From Didymodactylos carnosus (Eukaryota > Rotifera > Eurotatoria > Philodinida > Philodinidae): 52,601 nt of DNA. The number at the start of each line of letters is the position of its first letter. Position 1 is the stretch's first letter. The stretch covers positions 1 to 52,601 of the forward strand of contig CAJNOQ010000388.1 of assembly GCA_905250885.1 (NCBI GenBank). Direction: 5' to 3'. Positions 1 to 11,764 of the stretch are shown here, in pieces. The notes below the pieces were generated by a model. That model ran no database searches. It was not told where the DNA came from and saw only the letters and a list, made by a program, of their open reading frames with translations. A program made the position numbers and the translations under genes.

Positions 1-567
1 GGATCGTGAAGGAGAGTATATCGTGTTTTGTTCTCACCATTAGCAACCGCGAATCCAAAACTAGTATCTTCTGGTTTCATTTTAATTTCACATATACGCG
101 GTGCTCGTTGCATGTACTCATTCCGTATGTGCTCAGGCATTGTCGCAGGAGTCCCCATTCTAATTGCTGAGCTCGGGTCGATTGGCATCGAATTTGCTTT
201 CATTTCTTGATACTTACTTGAGTTGCACACTAACAATTCCACTGGACCTATATGCGGAAAAAATACGATATTACGGTCTAGTGTTTGAACAATGATGTTT
301 CTTATAGTCAAACAAACCTTTTTGGCGTGCTCGATCAATACACTGTCTAAAGGTTTCATAGTCAACATTCCCAACATCTTCACGATTTACTTGTAATATA
401 ACATCCTGCATTTGAAGACCACCCACCGCTGCAGGACTGTACGATTCAACTGCAAAAACTAAGTACGGTGGGCCATTCTGTCTGTCGAGATTAAAACCAA
501 GACCATTATAATTTTCCCATACGCATAAACGACAAAGTCTTAGATTCGAATGTGTATTAGCAGCCAT
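1..567 (-). CDS. NHERF-like tandem PDZ protein, 5' part (partial)
   Basis: Seen: two exons, 567-318 and 247-1, joined across a 70-bp GT-AG intron (phase 1), giving 165 residues before the left window edge. PDZ1 covers roughly residues 9-92, with the carboxylate-binding GLGF loop at 22-25 and the closing strand VELLVCN supplied by exon 2. After a short linker a second PDZ begins near residue 134 (RICEIKMKP, then SFGF at 146-149) and is cut off by the edge. Known: NHERF/EBP50-type PDZ scaffolds bind C-terminal tails of transporters and receptors under the plasma membrane, and PDZ1 resembles them in its LC..GYGFNL-like opening. Inferred: the NHERF assignment; other multi-PDZ scaffolds are possible because the C-terminal ERM-binding tail is outside the window. 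The ATG at 567 is the first in frame and lies just inside an AT-rich, T-tract leader. Confidence 0.8.
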
Positions 568-1627
568 ATGGACGGATTAAAAAAAAAACAATAGATGAAA
601 TAATGACAGTATTAGTGGTTAAAATTGCTAGTTGATTTGAGTCATGCTCGATGAATTGATTGTATAGCGAACCAATATTGGTTAGATGTTAGAATCGTCA
701 TGAATAATTCCCTAAATCTGAAACAAGACAAAAACGTTGAACAGAAAAAATTTGTTTTTTATATGTTCACCAGTGTAATTGATAGTCTTGCCAGGTAAGC
801 CATTATATTGACTCGAGATTGTAATTCTTTACTTGGTTTGCAGGATTCGAGTGATCAGTATCCCGCATTAGCTTACTCCTAACTACCGTATTAAGCAAGC
901 TAGAGTAATAAATTTTTTATCACAATCAGGCAGCACAGTCAAACAATAACCATTAAGCTTAGAATTGGAGTAGCCATTGTAACGGTCACGATACTGCTGC
1001 ATGGTTTTAGAGAAGGAATCATCATTACCATCAATGTGTTGGGAAAATTAGTGAATAGTAGAAAACTCATTTGTCAATTTCAACTAACGTTAGTATCATC
1101 TCAAAATTGAAGAAACTTGAAATTGAGATGCGTCGTTGCAGCGGAAACAATCAAGTTGATGTGTAACCAACTCAATTGCAGAAAATCAATTTTGTTTTAT
1201 TTAAGCATCTATATTTCTAAAATAAAAATATTCTCTAAAAAAAATATTTTCTTTTTAAGACGAGACAAAAAAAGTGAAAATATCCCGTTAAGACAAAGGA
1301 ACGGGGTTGGTAAGAGCTGCTATACACACCAACCGCACTAGCACCAGATAGCTGCCAAACCAAAAAGTATGACTAGTACTCACACTCCTCGGAAAGATTA
1401 AAGACTAGCTTGCTTTAGCTAGAAAAACTGATTTTGTCCACAAAGAAACAGAATATAACAAAGATCCGAATAATACAAACATTTTCCTCAATTTTTGATA
1501 TAAATCTGGTTTCATAAATTGATATTGAGTAAAAAACCCAGGTTTTTAAATACTTAAAGTGCTTTTCTGTAATAATCATAAAAACCCGAAAATTACATAG
1601 TAGAGTCATCTGGAAGGTAAAAGTCAA
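568..1627. other. Intergenic, upstream of the PDZ gene
   Basis: About 1 kb of AT-rich sequence upstream of the minus-strand PDZ gene. It should hold that gene's promoter, but no convincing promoter motif, conserved coding frame or RNA gene was seen. Short open frames here have no recognisable domain and a composition like the flanking DNA. Confidence 0.5.
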
Positions 1628-2082
1628 TTTTTTCAATGAAAACGGCACGGCATCTAATTCAATTTTAAACGTGCTATTCATAATCAGCACACTCGACTGC
1701 GTCTAACCAATGAGGTTTTCAAAAATCTGAGAAAAAACGTTTTATAGACATCCTGAGATTATTTATTTATAGCCGTCCAAAATCTTATATTGAATTTCGA
1801 GAAACTGAAATATATTCCATACATTACTCTGACATATTTCCAGCCAAAAAATATNTTTTTTCAATGAAAACGGCACGGCATCTAATTCAATTTTAAACGT
1901 GCTATTCATAATCAGCACACTCGACTGCGTCTAACCAATGAGGTTTTCAAAAATCTGAGAAAAAACGTTTTATAGACATCCTGAGATTATTTATTTATAG
2001 CCGTCCAAAATCTTATATTGAATTTCGAGAAACTGAAATATATTCCATACATTACTCTGACATATTTCCAGCCAAAAAATAT
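1628..2082. repeat. Exact 227-bp direct duplication around a single N
   Basis: Positions 1628-1854 and 1856-2082 are identical by eye over 227 bases, and the only base between them is the single N at 1855. Identical copies with no divergence, joined at an ambiguity character, are what results when two overlapping contig ends are abutted with a placeholder. I read this as an assembly artefact rather than a biological tandem duplication. Confidence 0.9.
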
Positions 2083-2106
2083 CGGATAAATGTGGTGTAG
2101 ATTTTT

Positions 2107-2563
2107 GCTCCCGCGACACTTGCTCCCCGGACACTTGCTCCTCAACGACACTTGCTCCCCAACGATACTTGCTCGCCGATCATACTTGCTCTCCATATGT
2201 GCCATTTAATTTCATTTGGCAGTCAGTTGTCTTTTTTCTCGACAAGTTCAAGAAAGTTTTTCAAAGGTTCAAAAAAGACAATCTTATGTTGCTGCTCAGA
2301 TTTATTCAAGCAGCAGCCGGTGCTAGAGAAGCACGAAGACGTGAACAAATTCGTTGAAAAACGCGTATTTTAAATATTTTGAATGAAACAACAACAACAA
2401 ATTTCGACAAAGTTTTGACAAAGCTTCAGCTCAAAATATCCCGCAGCTACTAGGATTTCTTTTTTTGAGATTTATTAGGATTTTTTAATAAATGGGGGAG
2501 CAACTGCCACTGGGGAGCAAGTATCCGGGGAGCAAGTGTCGCGGGAGCAACTGTCTCGGGAGC
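2107..2563. mobile_element. MITE-like element with iterated-unit terminal inverted repeats
   Basis: The left end (2107-2193) is built from roughly 15-17 bp units around ACACTTGCTCCCC. The right end (2493-2563) carries the same units in inverse orientation (GGGGAGCAAGTGTC). The first unit GCTCCCGCGACACTTGCTCC matches the reverse complement of the block ending at 2548, and pairing continues for about 54 bases with few mismatches. The GC-rich ends contrast with the AT-rich middle, which encodes no recognisable transposase. This fits a non-autonomous DNA transposon or foldback element of about 450 bp. Confidence 0.75.
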
Positions 2564-4545
2564 ATCCTTCATGGATTCTTCTAGAACTGACTAGACAGAA
2601 TTAAAAATCAGAATATGTACGTACACATATATCTTAGCTCCTTGTAGGTAAATCTAAGATTTAACTAAACTTTAGGTTTGAATAACAGTATAGATATTTT
2701 TTACTTCTTTTATTATGGTATAATATCTCTGATTCTTACCTATAGAAAATCACGATGTTGCGGTATGCAAGAATTGAGTGCCTGTAAATTTTTTTTTTAT
2801 TTTTCTCTTTATCTTTTTTTTTTACTTTTGTGGTATGTCTTAAACAGTATGTCGTCCGCTTTGTTAATCTTTTAACCAAAGCTTGGCAAGTTCTTCTTAT
2901 CATCAATGAAAAAAATAAAAGAAGTTTTAAATGACATATAAAGAAAGAGAGAAGACAGGTAAAACTGAGAGTCCATTACATTTATTTACCTTTAAAGCAA
3001 GAAGAACATGAGAACAAACATAAGGACAACGAAACAGCTTCCTTCGGACACCTCAGATTCACTAATCTCAGACTTGTTGTTTTCCAGAAAATGTAAACTA
3101 CTATTGAGATTTGAATACGATTGGATAGAAATCTGAACAGCAAAACGAATAAAAGTAATTACGTCCTGCTCTCCACCTTAGTTGTCTGTTTTATTTATAT
3201 TTGTGAACCTTTTTTTCGTTTATTTGTGTATGCTTTATCATTTTTACACTTGTGTTGTGTGTAAACTCTTAACACGAAAAGTTAAAAAAAAAAAAAACAC
3301 AAAAAAATGAGAAAAAATGAGAAAAATGCATTGGATAAACATTTTAAAAATGTTAGAATTCAGTCTGACTTTATCTTAAATCGGATACTCTAAAAAGAAG
3401 ATAGTGCTTCTGGAATGTACCATTTCAACTAAGTGGAAGAAAAACAACAGTTAATGAAGAGTTTTATGCATTATATTACATCAGACATATATCTGATTTA
3501 TAATTCTGTAAGAATTTCTACATGCGAGTCATTACGGTTAATCTCTAAAAGTTTTGTACATTTTCTGAGTAGATTTCAATTATTTTTAATTGAACAAAAA
3601 TGATGATTGACCAGACTGATAGATTTAACTCTGCTCTATCTACCAATTCAAAAATCTTTTTAATAAATCATCAGCGTGAAGGAGTAATCAATTCATTCAT
3701 CTTCAGTTTGTAACTATTTACGAAGGAATATCTTTATTCATCTTACAATGATTTTGTTGTAATCCAGAAGAAACTTCTCACATGACAACGAAATTAAATT
3801 AGAAGTGAATTATTCAAACATTGATTTATACAAAGTAAGCATATTCAAATTAAAAAAAGATAATGTCTATATGTTAATCATCATACAGACGTAAAAACAA
3901 AGTAAAGTAAATAGTATTGCATATATAGATCATTCTCTTCTTGTATGTGTTAATTTTCGATCGTAATCTCTTAAGATTGAGAAAAAAGTAACTAGTTCAT
4001 AACTTGTGTTTCAAGGTAACAACGTTTAACTCAATTTATTTATTGCTGTTGTTGTTGTTTTTTAATTTAAAATTCAATGATTGATTAATTGATTTTAGAA
4101 GAATGAATTTCAAACTACATCAAATTCATTAAATCAGAAATGATTTTTGTAATAATAATCTTAACTATGTACTTAATCAACTCTTTTTTACTCAATTTAT
4201 GTTCCATCACTGTTACCACCAATCATAACTTGAAATATATTAAATATTTGAGTAAATGAAATATAACTACCTTCTTCCTACTAAAGAATTTAACTATTGA
4301 ATGACAGTAAATATGTAGAAAGCATTTATTAGTCGTACAAAACCGCCTATGTTAATAACTATAAATCATTTCAAGTTGATATCGAAACACACTAGTTATC
4401 TTCTACATACGGCATGTTTTTGGTTGTTTTTTTTTTCAAAGCTAAAATAAACATAATAAATCTTTTCAAACAAAAAAGTTGCCTATATAGAAGTCAATAA
4501 CCATATAAAGTTTTTGTTTCTTTTCCATTTATCACAAGAAAATTG

Positions 4546-4571
4546 ATATATATATATATATATATATATAT
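4546..4571. repeat. (AT)n microsatellite
   Basis: Uninterrupted alternating AT/TA run of about 26 bases. Confidence 0.95.
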
Positions 4572-5569
4572 TTGCATTTATTTTCTTCGTGTTAAAACAA
4601 TGTAAAGCATATAAAATCAGAGACCGAAAAATAAATATTTTTTCTTTCTATAAAAAGTAAATATATAACTCTTGCTGTTTCCTTAAGATATATCGTATCT
4701 AAAATTTATAATTGTTCAACTTGTTTGGAATAAATGCATGTCTCTTCAATAAATATCTGTTCACAAAGAAATTGATAAAAATATTTTACAAACAAATAGA
4801 TCTATTATAAATATGTTACAAACTATATTAAACTCTCTTACTGAATAAATCAGTAAAATACATGATCATATCACTGTTATACAAAAACTCACTTGACTGA
4901 ATAAAAAGACAATTGAGTATACTCATATCCTAAGGATTATCATAACTTTTTTATACTTTAAAAGAAAATTACAATGTATGTCCTATAATTTTAACGAAAG
5001 AAGAAAAAAGAACATAGATCGATGTATCATACCTATTTTATTGATAAAAGAAATTTGAATTATATGATTTCTGAATATTTAGAAAATCACATCACGAATA
5101 TTGATAAATTATGAATGATACCATCATTCGTGTTCAACATCTTTTATAGATATGCTTTCCTACAACTACCATCTCTAAAGATTTCAAATAAGTTTCATTA
5201 CACATATAAATTTTCAAACGCTATTTTTTACCGATACAAAATCATAAATCAAAGAATTCTAACCATCATCATGAGGTACACTTGAAAAATCTTTATTTTC
5301 TTAGTAAAAAAAAATATAATTGCTTTACATTGTACAAAATTCTATAGATGAATATAATAAAAACAAACAAACATAGACAATCAGGAATGAAATTCTATAA
5401 ATATAAATTGCTGACAAAAAATTAGGAAAGGTCAAAAAAAAATATCATGAAGCAAAATATTTCTAGTTTTTCTTCGTCTAAAAATATGACTTCTTTTAAG
5501 ATTTACTAAGTTTCTGTCATCATCTTTTCTTGCAGATATATTAAAGTAACAGAACAAGAAGGTAAATGC

Positions 5570-5872
5570 ATGTACATTTTTTGCTTTTATATTCTTATTC
5601 TTGGCATGCATAGTGGCAGGAGAACGCGAGTAAATATAAGAGGGATAGCCCCATTTCTGACGAGATCGGTATCAGAACCCATTGAAATAAGTGAAGAATT
5701 GTCTTTTAACCATTCTGATACATTTTTAGCCAGTTTTATAAAACTAAAAGAGTTTCAACTTTCCACTATTAGCAGAAAATGTTTGTCCTGCTTTTTGAGA
5801 CGAAAACCTCGTAATTCGCGACCGGAATCGAGGAAAACAAGTGTGGCTGTATTTGAGAGAGTGATAAAATGA
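5570..5872 (+). CDS. Possible small secreted or exon-like ORF, unrecognised
   Basis: A 100-codon open frame whose first 16 residues (MYIFCFYILILGMHSG) look like a signal peptide. It is followed by a basic, less hydrophobic stretch with dibasic sites (GRR, RRK). It is less AT-rich than its surroundings, and a good splice acceptor (TTTTCTTGCAG) ends about 35 bases upstream, so it could be a terminal exon instead. No family is recognised and no neighbouring exon could be linked. It may be chance; a function is not proposed. Confidence 0.22.
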   Translation: MYIFCFYILILGMHSGRRTRVNIRGIAPFLTRSVSEPIEISEELSFNHSDTFLASFIKLKEFQLSTISRKCLSCFLRRKPRNSRPESRKTSVAVFERVIK

Positions 5873-6814
5873 TTAACGGGAAAGAACAGAAGCGAAACTA
5901 GCCATTTCTAAATTCAACTGAGCAAAACAGCAGGAAAAAAAATGAAAAAATTTGCTGATAAAAACGAAAATAAAATCAGTTGTTCATGCTGAAGATAAAA
6001 CGGTATGAGCAAGAGCCATTGTTTATAAGATAATAACGAGTAGTTGGAAGCAGAATAGAGAAAAAAAAGTCTTTCGTTAAAATTTCTACAAAAAAATTCG
6101 AAAAAATCTTAATTCTACATTAATAAAATTCTTAAGAATGTACACGGTAGAATATACATATCCGGTGAAAGAAAATTGTTAACTAAGAATTATTTTATAT
6201 TATGTTAAGTTATCTATTCAGATACATTATTTTAATGTTACATCAAATAGTGACAGAAAAGGTAAAACTGCAAGTGATTTCTTGACTACCTTACATTGTA
6301 TATACCTTTTCAAAAATCTACTCAGAGAGAATGTTGACAAATATAATCAAAATATAGAAAACGAAAAATCACTGTTTCTATATACGCAGTATAATACATT
6401 TATAACAGAAAATTTGCACTTAACACAGTTTTATATAATTCACTCGAAGTCAAGCTCATTTATTTATTTCTTATTTACTAACAGATTAGAAAATCTTTTA
6501 AAGATTACTACTGTTAAAATATGATTTAATATAACTTTCAAAGTTCAATGAGAAAATGTTACACATTAGGGTATGAATACATAAAGAAATTGATTAGTCA
6601 ATTCAATTTAAAATATACTCGTTCTACACAACTAAACGTACACAATTTTGTTCTCCTTTGAAAAATAAACTTATGAAGTCGTTTTAATCATTATGTAAGT
6701 AATTACATGAAAATATTTTCTTCAACTTATAAGATTTGTCATATAAGTTGAGAAAACTTATATTCTTTTCTTTATGCGTAATGCACGTATACAGAACGTC
6801 GTCTATATATGTAT

Positions 6815-6914
6815 AACTTAAAGGTATACCCCATCCATTGTAGACTAAAAAATTTCAAATTTTTTTTCTACGAAAATATATAATTTGACAATGGATGAGC
6901 TATACCGTTAAGTT
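6815..6914. mobile_element. 100-bp palindromic mini-element
   Basis: The outer 28 bases are inverted copies: AACTTAAAGGTATACC at the left and the complement of AACTTAACGGTATAGC at the right, both followed by CATCCATTGT. The core, with runs of A and T, is also self-complementary. Size and structure fit a very short MITE or a remnant hairpin. Confidence 0.65.
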
Positions 6915-8769
6915 AACTATCATCTTTCATATAGATATAAAATCAAAAGTAATAAGGGTCAATTTGATCTTTCGTCGGATCGTTAAAAAAGTTCTATTAA
7001 ATGTTTTTCCCTGATAAAAGTACAGTTTCTAGTATAAAAGATGTCGACGCATATGTCATCTTGGAAAGGATGATGAATAAAGGGTTGAAACAAGAAAGAA
7101 AAAGGGTAAGTAAAGGACTTTTTTTCAAAAAATTTTGAAGGCATGAACCCGTTGTCACTTTTGATTTATTTTTACCAGCGGTTCTACAAAGGGCCGGAAA
7201 TCAGAGTAGTACTTTTAACAAGATTTTACTCTCTCTTCAAATAGTTTTCTCTTTCACGGTTGATGGATTCATTTAAATTACGAAAGATTTTAATCTTTCT
7301 CTCATCCATTTTCTCTTGTTCGTGCATAAGTAATCTTTCAGTTGTATTTTCAATTGTTTTGTCGACTTATTAATGATGTTTTATTGCATAAATAGAATAG
7401 TTTCACGCAGACGACAACTTGTTCAAGAAAATTTACGATGTCAATATTAGAGATGGAATCGGTTCCTGCTTTTTCAAAACTGAACTGAGAATTTTAAAAC
7501 AACGATAAAAATAGAAGAAATAGGATGAAAACTATAGATTGACAACTCTGTCAATCAAAAAATAATTTTTTGTGTGATCTTTTCACTTTTACAAGTCTTT
7601 CGGAAAAAGTCGTTCAAATCTTACCATTTAGTCTCAAACCGAGTCGATTTCACCTTTGGTTACTAATCTCTGTAGAAGAATGTTGAACTATATCAGAAAT
7701 ATCACTTTTATACCAGTTCAGCTTTGATAGCGTTACATTTTTTCAAAGGAGATTATATCTTTTAATATACACTATCATTTTCAGTGCTGCCTCTTTTCCC
7801 ATACTTTGTAAAGTTATAGCTACATATAACCAACTAATTTGATACAAACTCAATAATTTACTCAAACAAAACAATTGACTTACTTTCTCTCTTTTCTTTT
7901 TACATTATATTCTTAACACTTTTTTAAAATCCAAATAGATAAGAAGAAAGAGAGAAAAAAACCCATGTATATATTAATATAGGATAACTTTAAAACAATT
8001 AAGAAATAGTTAAAATATCTATGTATTGTAAAAATATATTCCATTCTTTCATTATAAGTTTCTTCAAATGCAATAAAATCAAATTCATATTAACTTTTTA
8101 TTTAAAAGTCAAATTTAAAATAGAAATGTTGAATGACATAGATGATATGATTAATATTAATAAGATGTATTAAAAATGTCACTTAGAAAGTAGGTTTCAT
8201 TTTCTTGAAAGTTTGAAACTATCCCTAAAAGAAAAACTTCTGAGCAAGAAATATCTATTAGCTTCTCTTCAATTTATTTGTTTTATGCTATATACATAAC
8301 CGTTGAATTTATTATATATATATATATTTTATATGTATATACGATGTTTGTATTATATTTTTCATCATCATACGTGTACAAGATAGATTAGGCGTCTGAC
8401 ATAGATTTTGAGACAAAAAGAAATGAAATATTTTATGATCATAATAGTTTTGTACTCGACAGACATCGACACTTAAGATTGTTGTATATATACGTTATTG
8501 AAAATATAAATAGAGTATAAACATTTGAGTTTCCATTTTTAAATTAGAAAAACGATACTTGAACAATATAAAATAATTCTTATAAGAAAGAAGTATATAT
8601 GTTGAAATGCAGGTCTCTTTTCTCTTCATATTTCCGGCACGAGTTTACAAAAAGGAAAGGACGAGTAAAAGTTAATGAAGGTTGTTAATTAATTGAAAAA
8701 AAATTATCTTTAGTCAGATTAGTTCTGATATATTGACATTCTTAGACATTTTTTACGTTTTTTATAACA

Positions 8770-8830
8770 CTAAGTATATTTAATATAACTAAAAAACATT
8801 ATGTTTTTCAATTATATTAAATATACTTAG
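8770..8830. repeat. Near-perfect 30-bp inverted repeat (hairpin)
   Basis: Arms 8770-8799 and 8801-8830 pair over 30 bases with about two mismatches around a single central base. The outer 19 bases of each arm, CTAAGTATATTTAATATAA, pair perfectly. AT-rich DNA makes short palindromes common, but not of this length. No associated gene was found. Confidence 0.8.
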
Positions 8831-11120
8831 ATTAGTTCTTTTGTGAAAAACAGATAGAGAACTCTAATGCGCTATTCTATCGCAAATATTTATTATGCTC
8901 AAGGAGGTATAGAAAAGATACTTTAAAGTTTTATGAGTAGTTGTTTATGATACACTAAGCAACAGCTTATCACATTATAACATACTTTTTATGAAGTGAA
9001 GGACAAAAAAGTGAATCCACAGTAATCTCTCCTAAAGAATTTATTGCACGAAGACTAATGTTTTCCAGTGAGTGTTCTCCCATACTGAGCATATAATTAG
9101 TCATTTCTGACGAAAATTCACCCTAATTCTCAATACCGTCGTCCTCATATCCTCTCCAACTGGTTCTTTATTCTCTGAAATAGTGAATACCGTCAGATAT
9201 GACAGAATCTCGTATCAACCTTTTTTGTGTTGAATTCAAAATGTTTAAAAGGTAACAGTCATTGGACAACTTTTTCCGCTCAGAAATATTTTTTTATGCG
9301 TTCAATCAATTGATCTATATTTTTGTAAAAATTTTCTTGGAAAAACAAACAAAAGTATAATATACTCTTCTAGCACATGCAAGTGCGACAATAAAGTGAT
9401 GCTCCTACTTACTGATGAAACAAACAAATGAATTTTTTCACCAATAAAATAAATTAATAAATAAACGCGCTGTGGTATATGATTGTGAGAAATAGACGTT
9501 TTCAACTGATACTACAACGCGTTTCCGTTTTCTGTTACAACTTTCAGTGAATGTAATAAACAGTAGTTCACTAATTAAAGATATTCACAATTTTTTACTT
9601 ACGTTCTTCTATCAAATTGCAAATGAGCAGTTCTTTTCTAAAGTATCAGTATATGAAGAAATGTATAAACACAATCTAACACAATATAATAACTTATCAA
9701 TCGAACAAACAGATATAAAAAACATTAAAATATTTAAGATATTTTTCTTTTTTGTTAGTCATAAAACACCAACACTTCACCTTATCAGCTTTTTCTTGTA
9801 ATCAAAAGAACAGAAAAAAGACTTTTTTTACCTTGTTGTTGTCATTTTTGTTGTTGTTTATCCGTTTATTAAAAACTCAGTTACAATTTGTCAAATTTAA
9901 TTTATTTTGTGAGAAAAATCAAAAGAATAAGTATAATCGATCAATAGATGTATATATGTATATTTAAGGAGAAAGGAGAATATTGAGATGTTTTTGAACT
10001 ATTAATTCCATAGGTATATTCATAAGTTGTCTCGTTGTTTTTTCTTTTCTTTATTACCTCTTACTTATTTGCTTAAAAGAATTTAAGAGTTAAAGAGAGG
10101 AAAAAAAAAGGAGAAAAATCCGATAAAAAGGATTAATAATCATGTCAGACATGTATAGTATCGGAGAGAGTGCAGGTCAGTCTCCTATACGCACACATAC
10201 ACGTGAATGATTCGTTATAAAATGTGTGACAATAATATGGAATTTAGTTACAAATTGCTGTATGTGTAAATTTTAATGTTGATCTCTAATAGTATCAATA
10301 ACAGTAGAATAGGAATACAGAATAGTGTTGAATGAATGAACATATAGATAATAGAATATACTTTATAGAGTAGAGGAGAAAAAAAAAGAAAATAATAGGA
10401 CAATACGAAAAAACGTGTACAAAAGGATCGATATGCTAAAAAAAAGCTCACATACAGTTGACACATAAGATTGTAAAGAAGTCTTGAAAATTAAAACAAT
10501 AATAAGAGAAAAGAGAGACAGTGTCTGTGTATGTATAATTGATATTGGACAGCATGTATTAAGAAGAAGAATTTCTATTGTACATTTTTTTTATTTGGAG
10601 AAGAAAACAAAAATATTTTTCTCATATTTTATCGGAAACATTATTGTTCATAATGTTACAATGAACATAATTTAGGAATATTATAATTATTAATTGAATA
10701 CAAATATTTATTCTACTTCATTTGTTTATGAGTCATTTCTTATTTTTACTTCTATACATCATCTTTGTTTTTTTTATTTTTCTTCTTGTTGTTAATACGT
10801 TACATAAAATAGAAAATATTTTTAAATTTACACGTGAATTTAATGAATATCCAACAAAAAAAATGTGTCAATCGATTTTGTCAAAAAACAAAAAAAAATT
10901 GTATAGAATATCGTTTTATTTTAAATTAACTTTTTTTCGACAAGATTATCGTAATATAGAAATACATTTCTCAAGATTCTTGTTCAAACTATTCTACAAA
11001 ATATTTTCTATCTCTTATTTCTATTTAAATCTTGAGTTTGAACATATGAAACTGCTATTTCGTTTTTTGATGAAATTTGATATTAGTATACTATCTTACA
11101 ATATTAAAAACTTAGCAACG

Positions 11121-11764
11121 TGATAATATCGGATGGCCCAGAATAAATGATCCTCCTCGTATTTTGCTTATAGTTTTTTATTTCTTTTCAATCCTTAGAT
11201 CTGATTGTTTTTCCAAAAGATGTGTCGTCAAACTATCAGATGAATTTATGAAGAAAGCTTTAAGGTAACTTTCGCCGCTGAATCTGGCGCAGGTGTCATT
11301 AATTTCCCATCAAAATAAAAAAAGATCGAACGAAAAAGGCGCTATTTTGGCTTCGTTATACAGCATTTTCCAGGAGCTCCGAATCGACACATTCAAATAG
11401 CTGGAAAAAGTCTCATTGATTGATTTTGCATTTTTGCACCTAATACTGGTTGATAAAACTTTTCAAGGGCCACAAAATGCGTAATATTCTCATCTTTTTA
11501 TCATCTAGCTCAATAAAAACGGTTGAACAAAACGTTTTTTCGGCTTAGAAAGTTGATCCGTTTCATTACGTTGAGTGCCCTTCGTTTAATTTTTCTTCTT
11601 AACTTAACTTTTGTATAGAAATAAGTTTGATCAGGGTAACTTTTGTAGAGAATCTGATGACGCCCCTTATGATAAAACAATCAGATCTATAAGGATTGAA
11701 AAGAAAAAAATTATAAACAAAATAAGAGGACAGTCATTTATTCTGGAGTATCCGATATAATCAT
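11121..11764. mobile_element. 644-bp element with terminal inverted repeats over 100 bp
   Basis: The left end starts TGATAATATCGGATGG and the right end is the complement of TGATTATATCGGATAC. Both continue with CCAGAATAAATGA and remain alignable for at least 105 bases, including CTTTTCAATCCTT and GATCTGATTGTTTT. The middle has no recognisable open frame. This is a typical non-autonomous DNA transposon (MITE) or foldback element. Confidence 0.8.

Larger units (their letters stand above)
2564..11120. other. Long AT-rich region without a recognised gene
   Basis: About 8.5 kb of very AT-rich DNA. Open frames are short, low in complexity and rich in F, I, Y and K, as expected from AT-rich noncoding sequence. 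It contains an AT microsatellite (4546-4571), a 100-codon open frame (5570-5872), a 100-bp palindrome (6815-6914) and a 61-nt hairpin (8770-8830). A weak coding-like stretch lies on the minus strand near 8970-9190 but no gene model can be built from it. Confidence 0.55.

Noticed and set aside
2152-2373. Open frames inside the 2107-2563 element
   Set aside because: They overlap the inverted-repeat units, have no transposase motif and are in conflicting frames; best explained as chance within a non-coding element.
7040-7110. Possible short gene with TATA-like sequence at about 7030
   Set aside because: The frame closes after about ten codons and no downstream exon could be joined.
10722-11123. 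133-codon plus-strand open frame rich in F, I, L and K
   Set aside because: Composition is that of AT-rich noncoding DNA, with no domain, no initiation context and no splice support.
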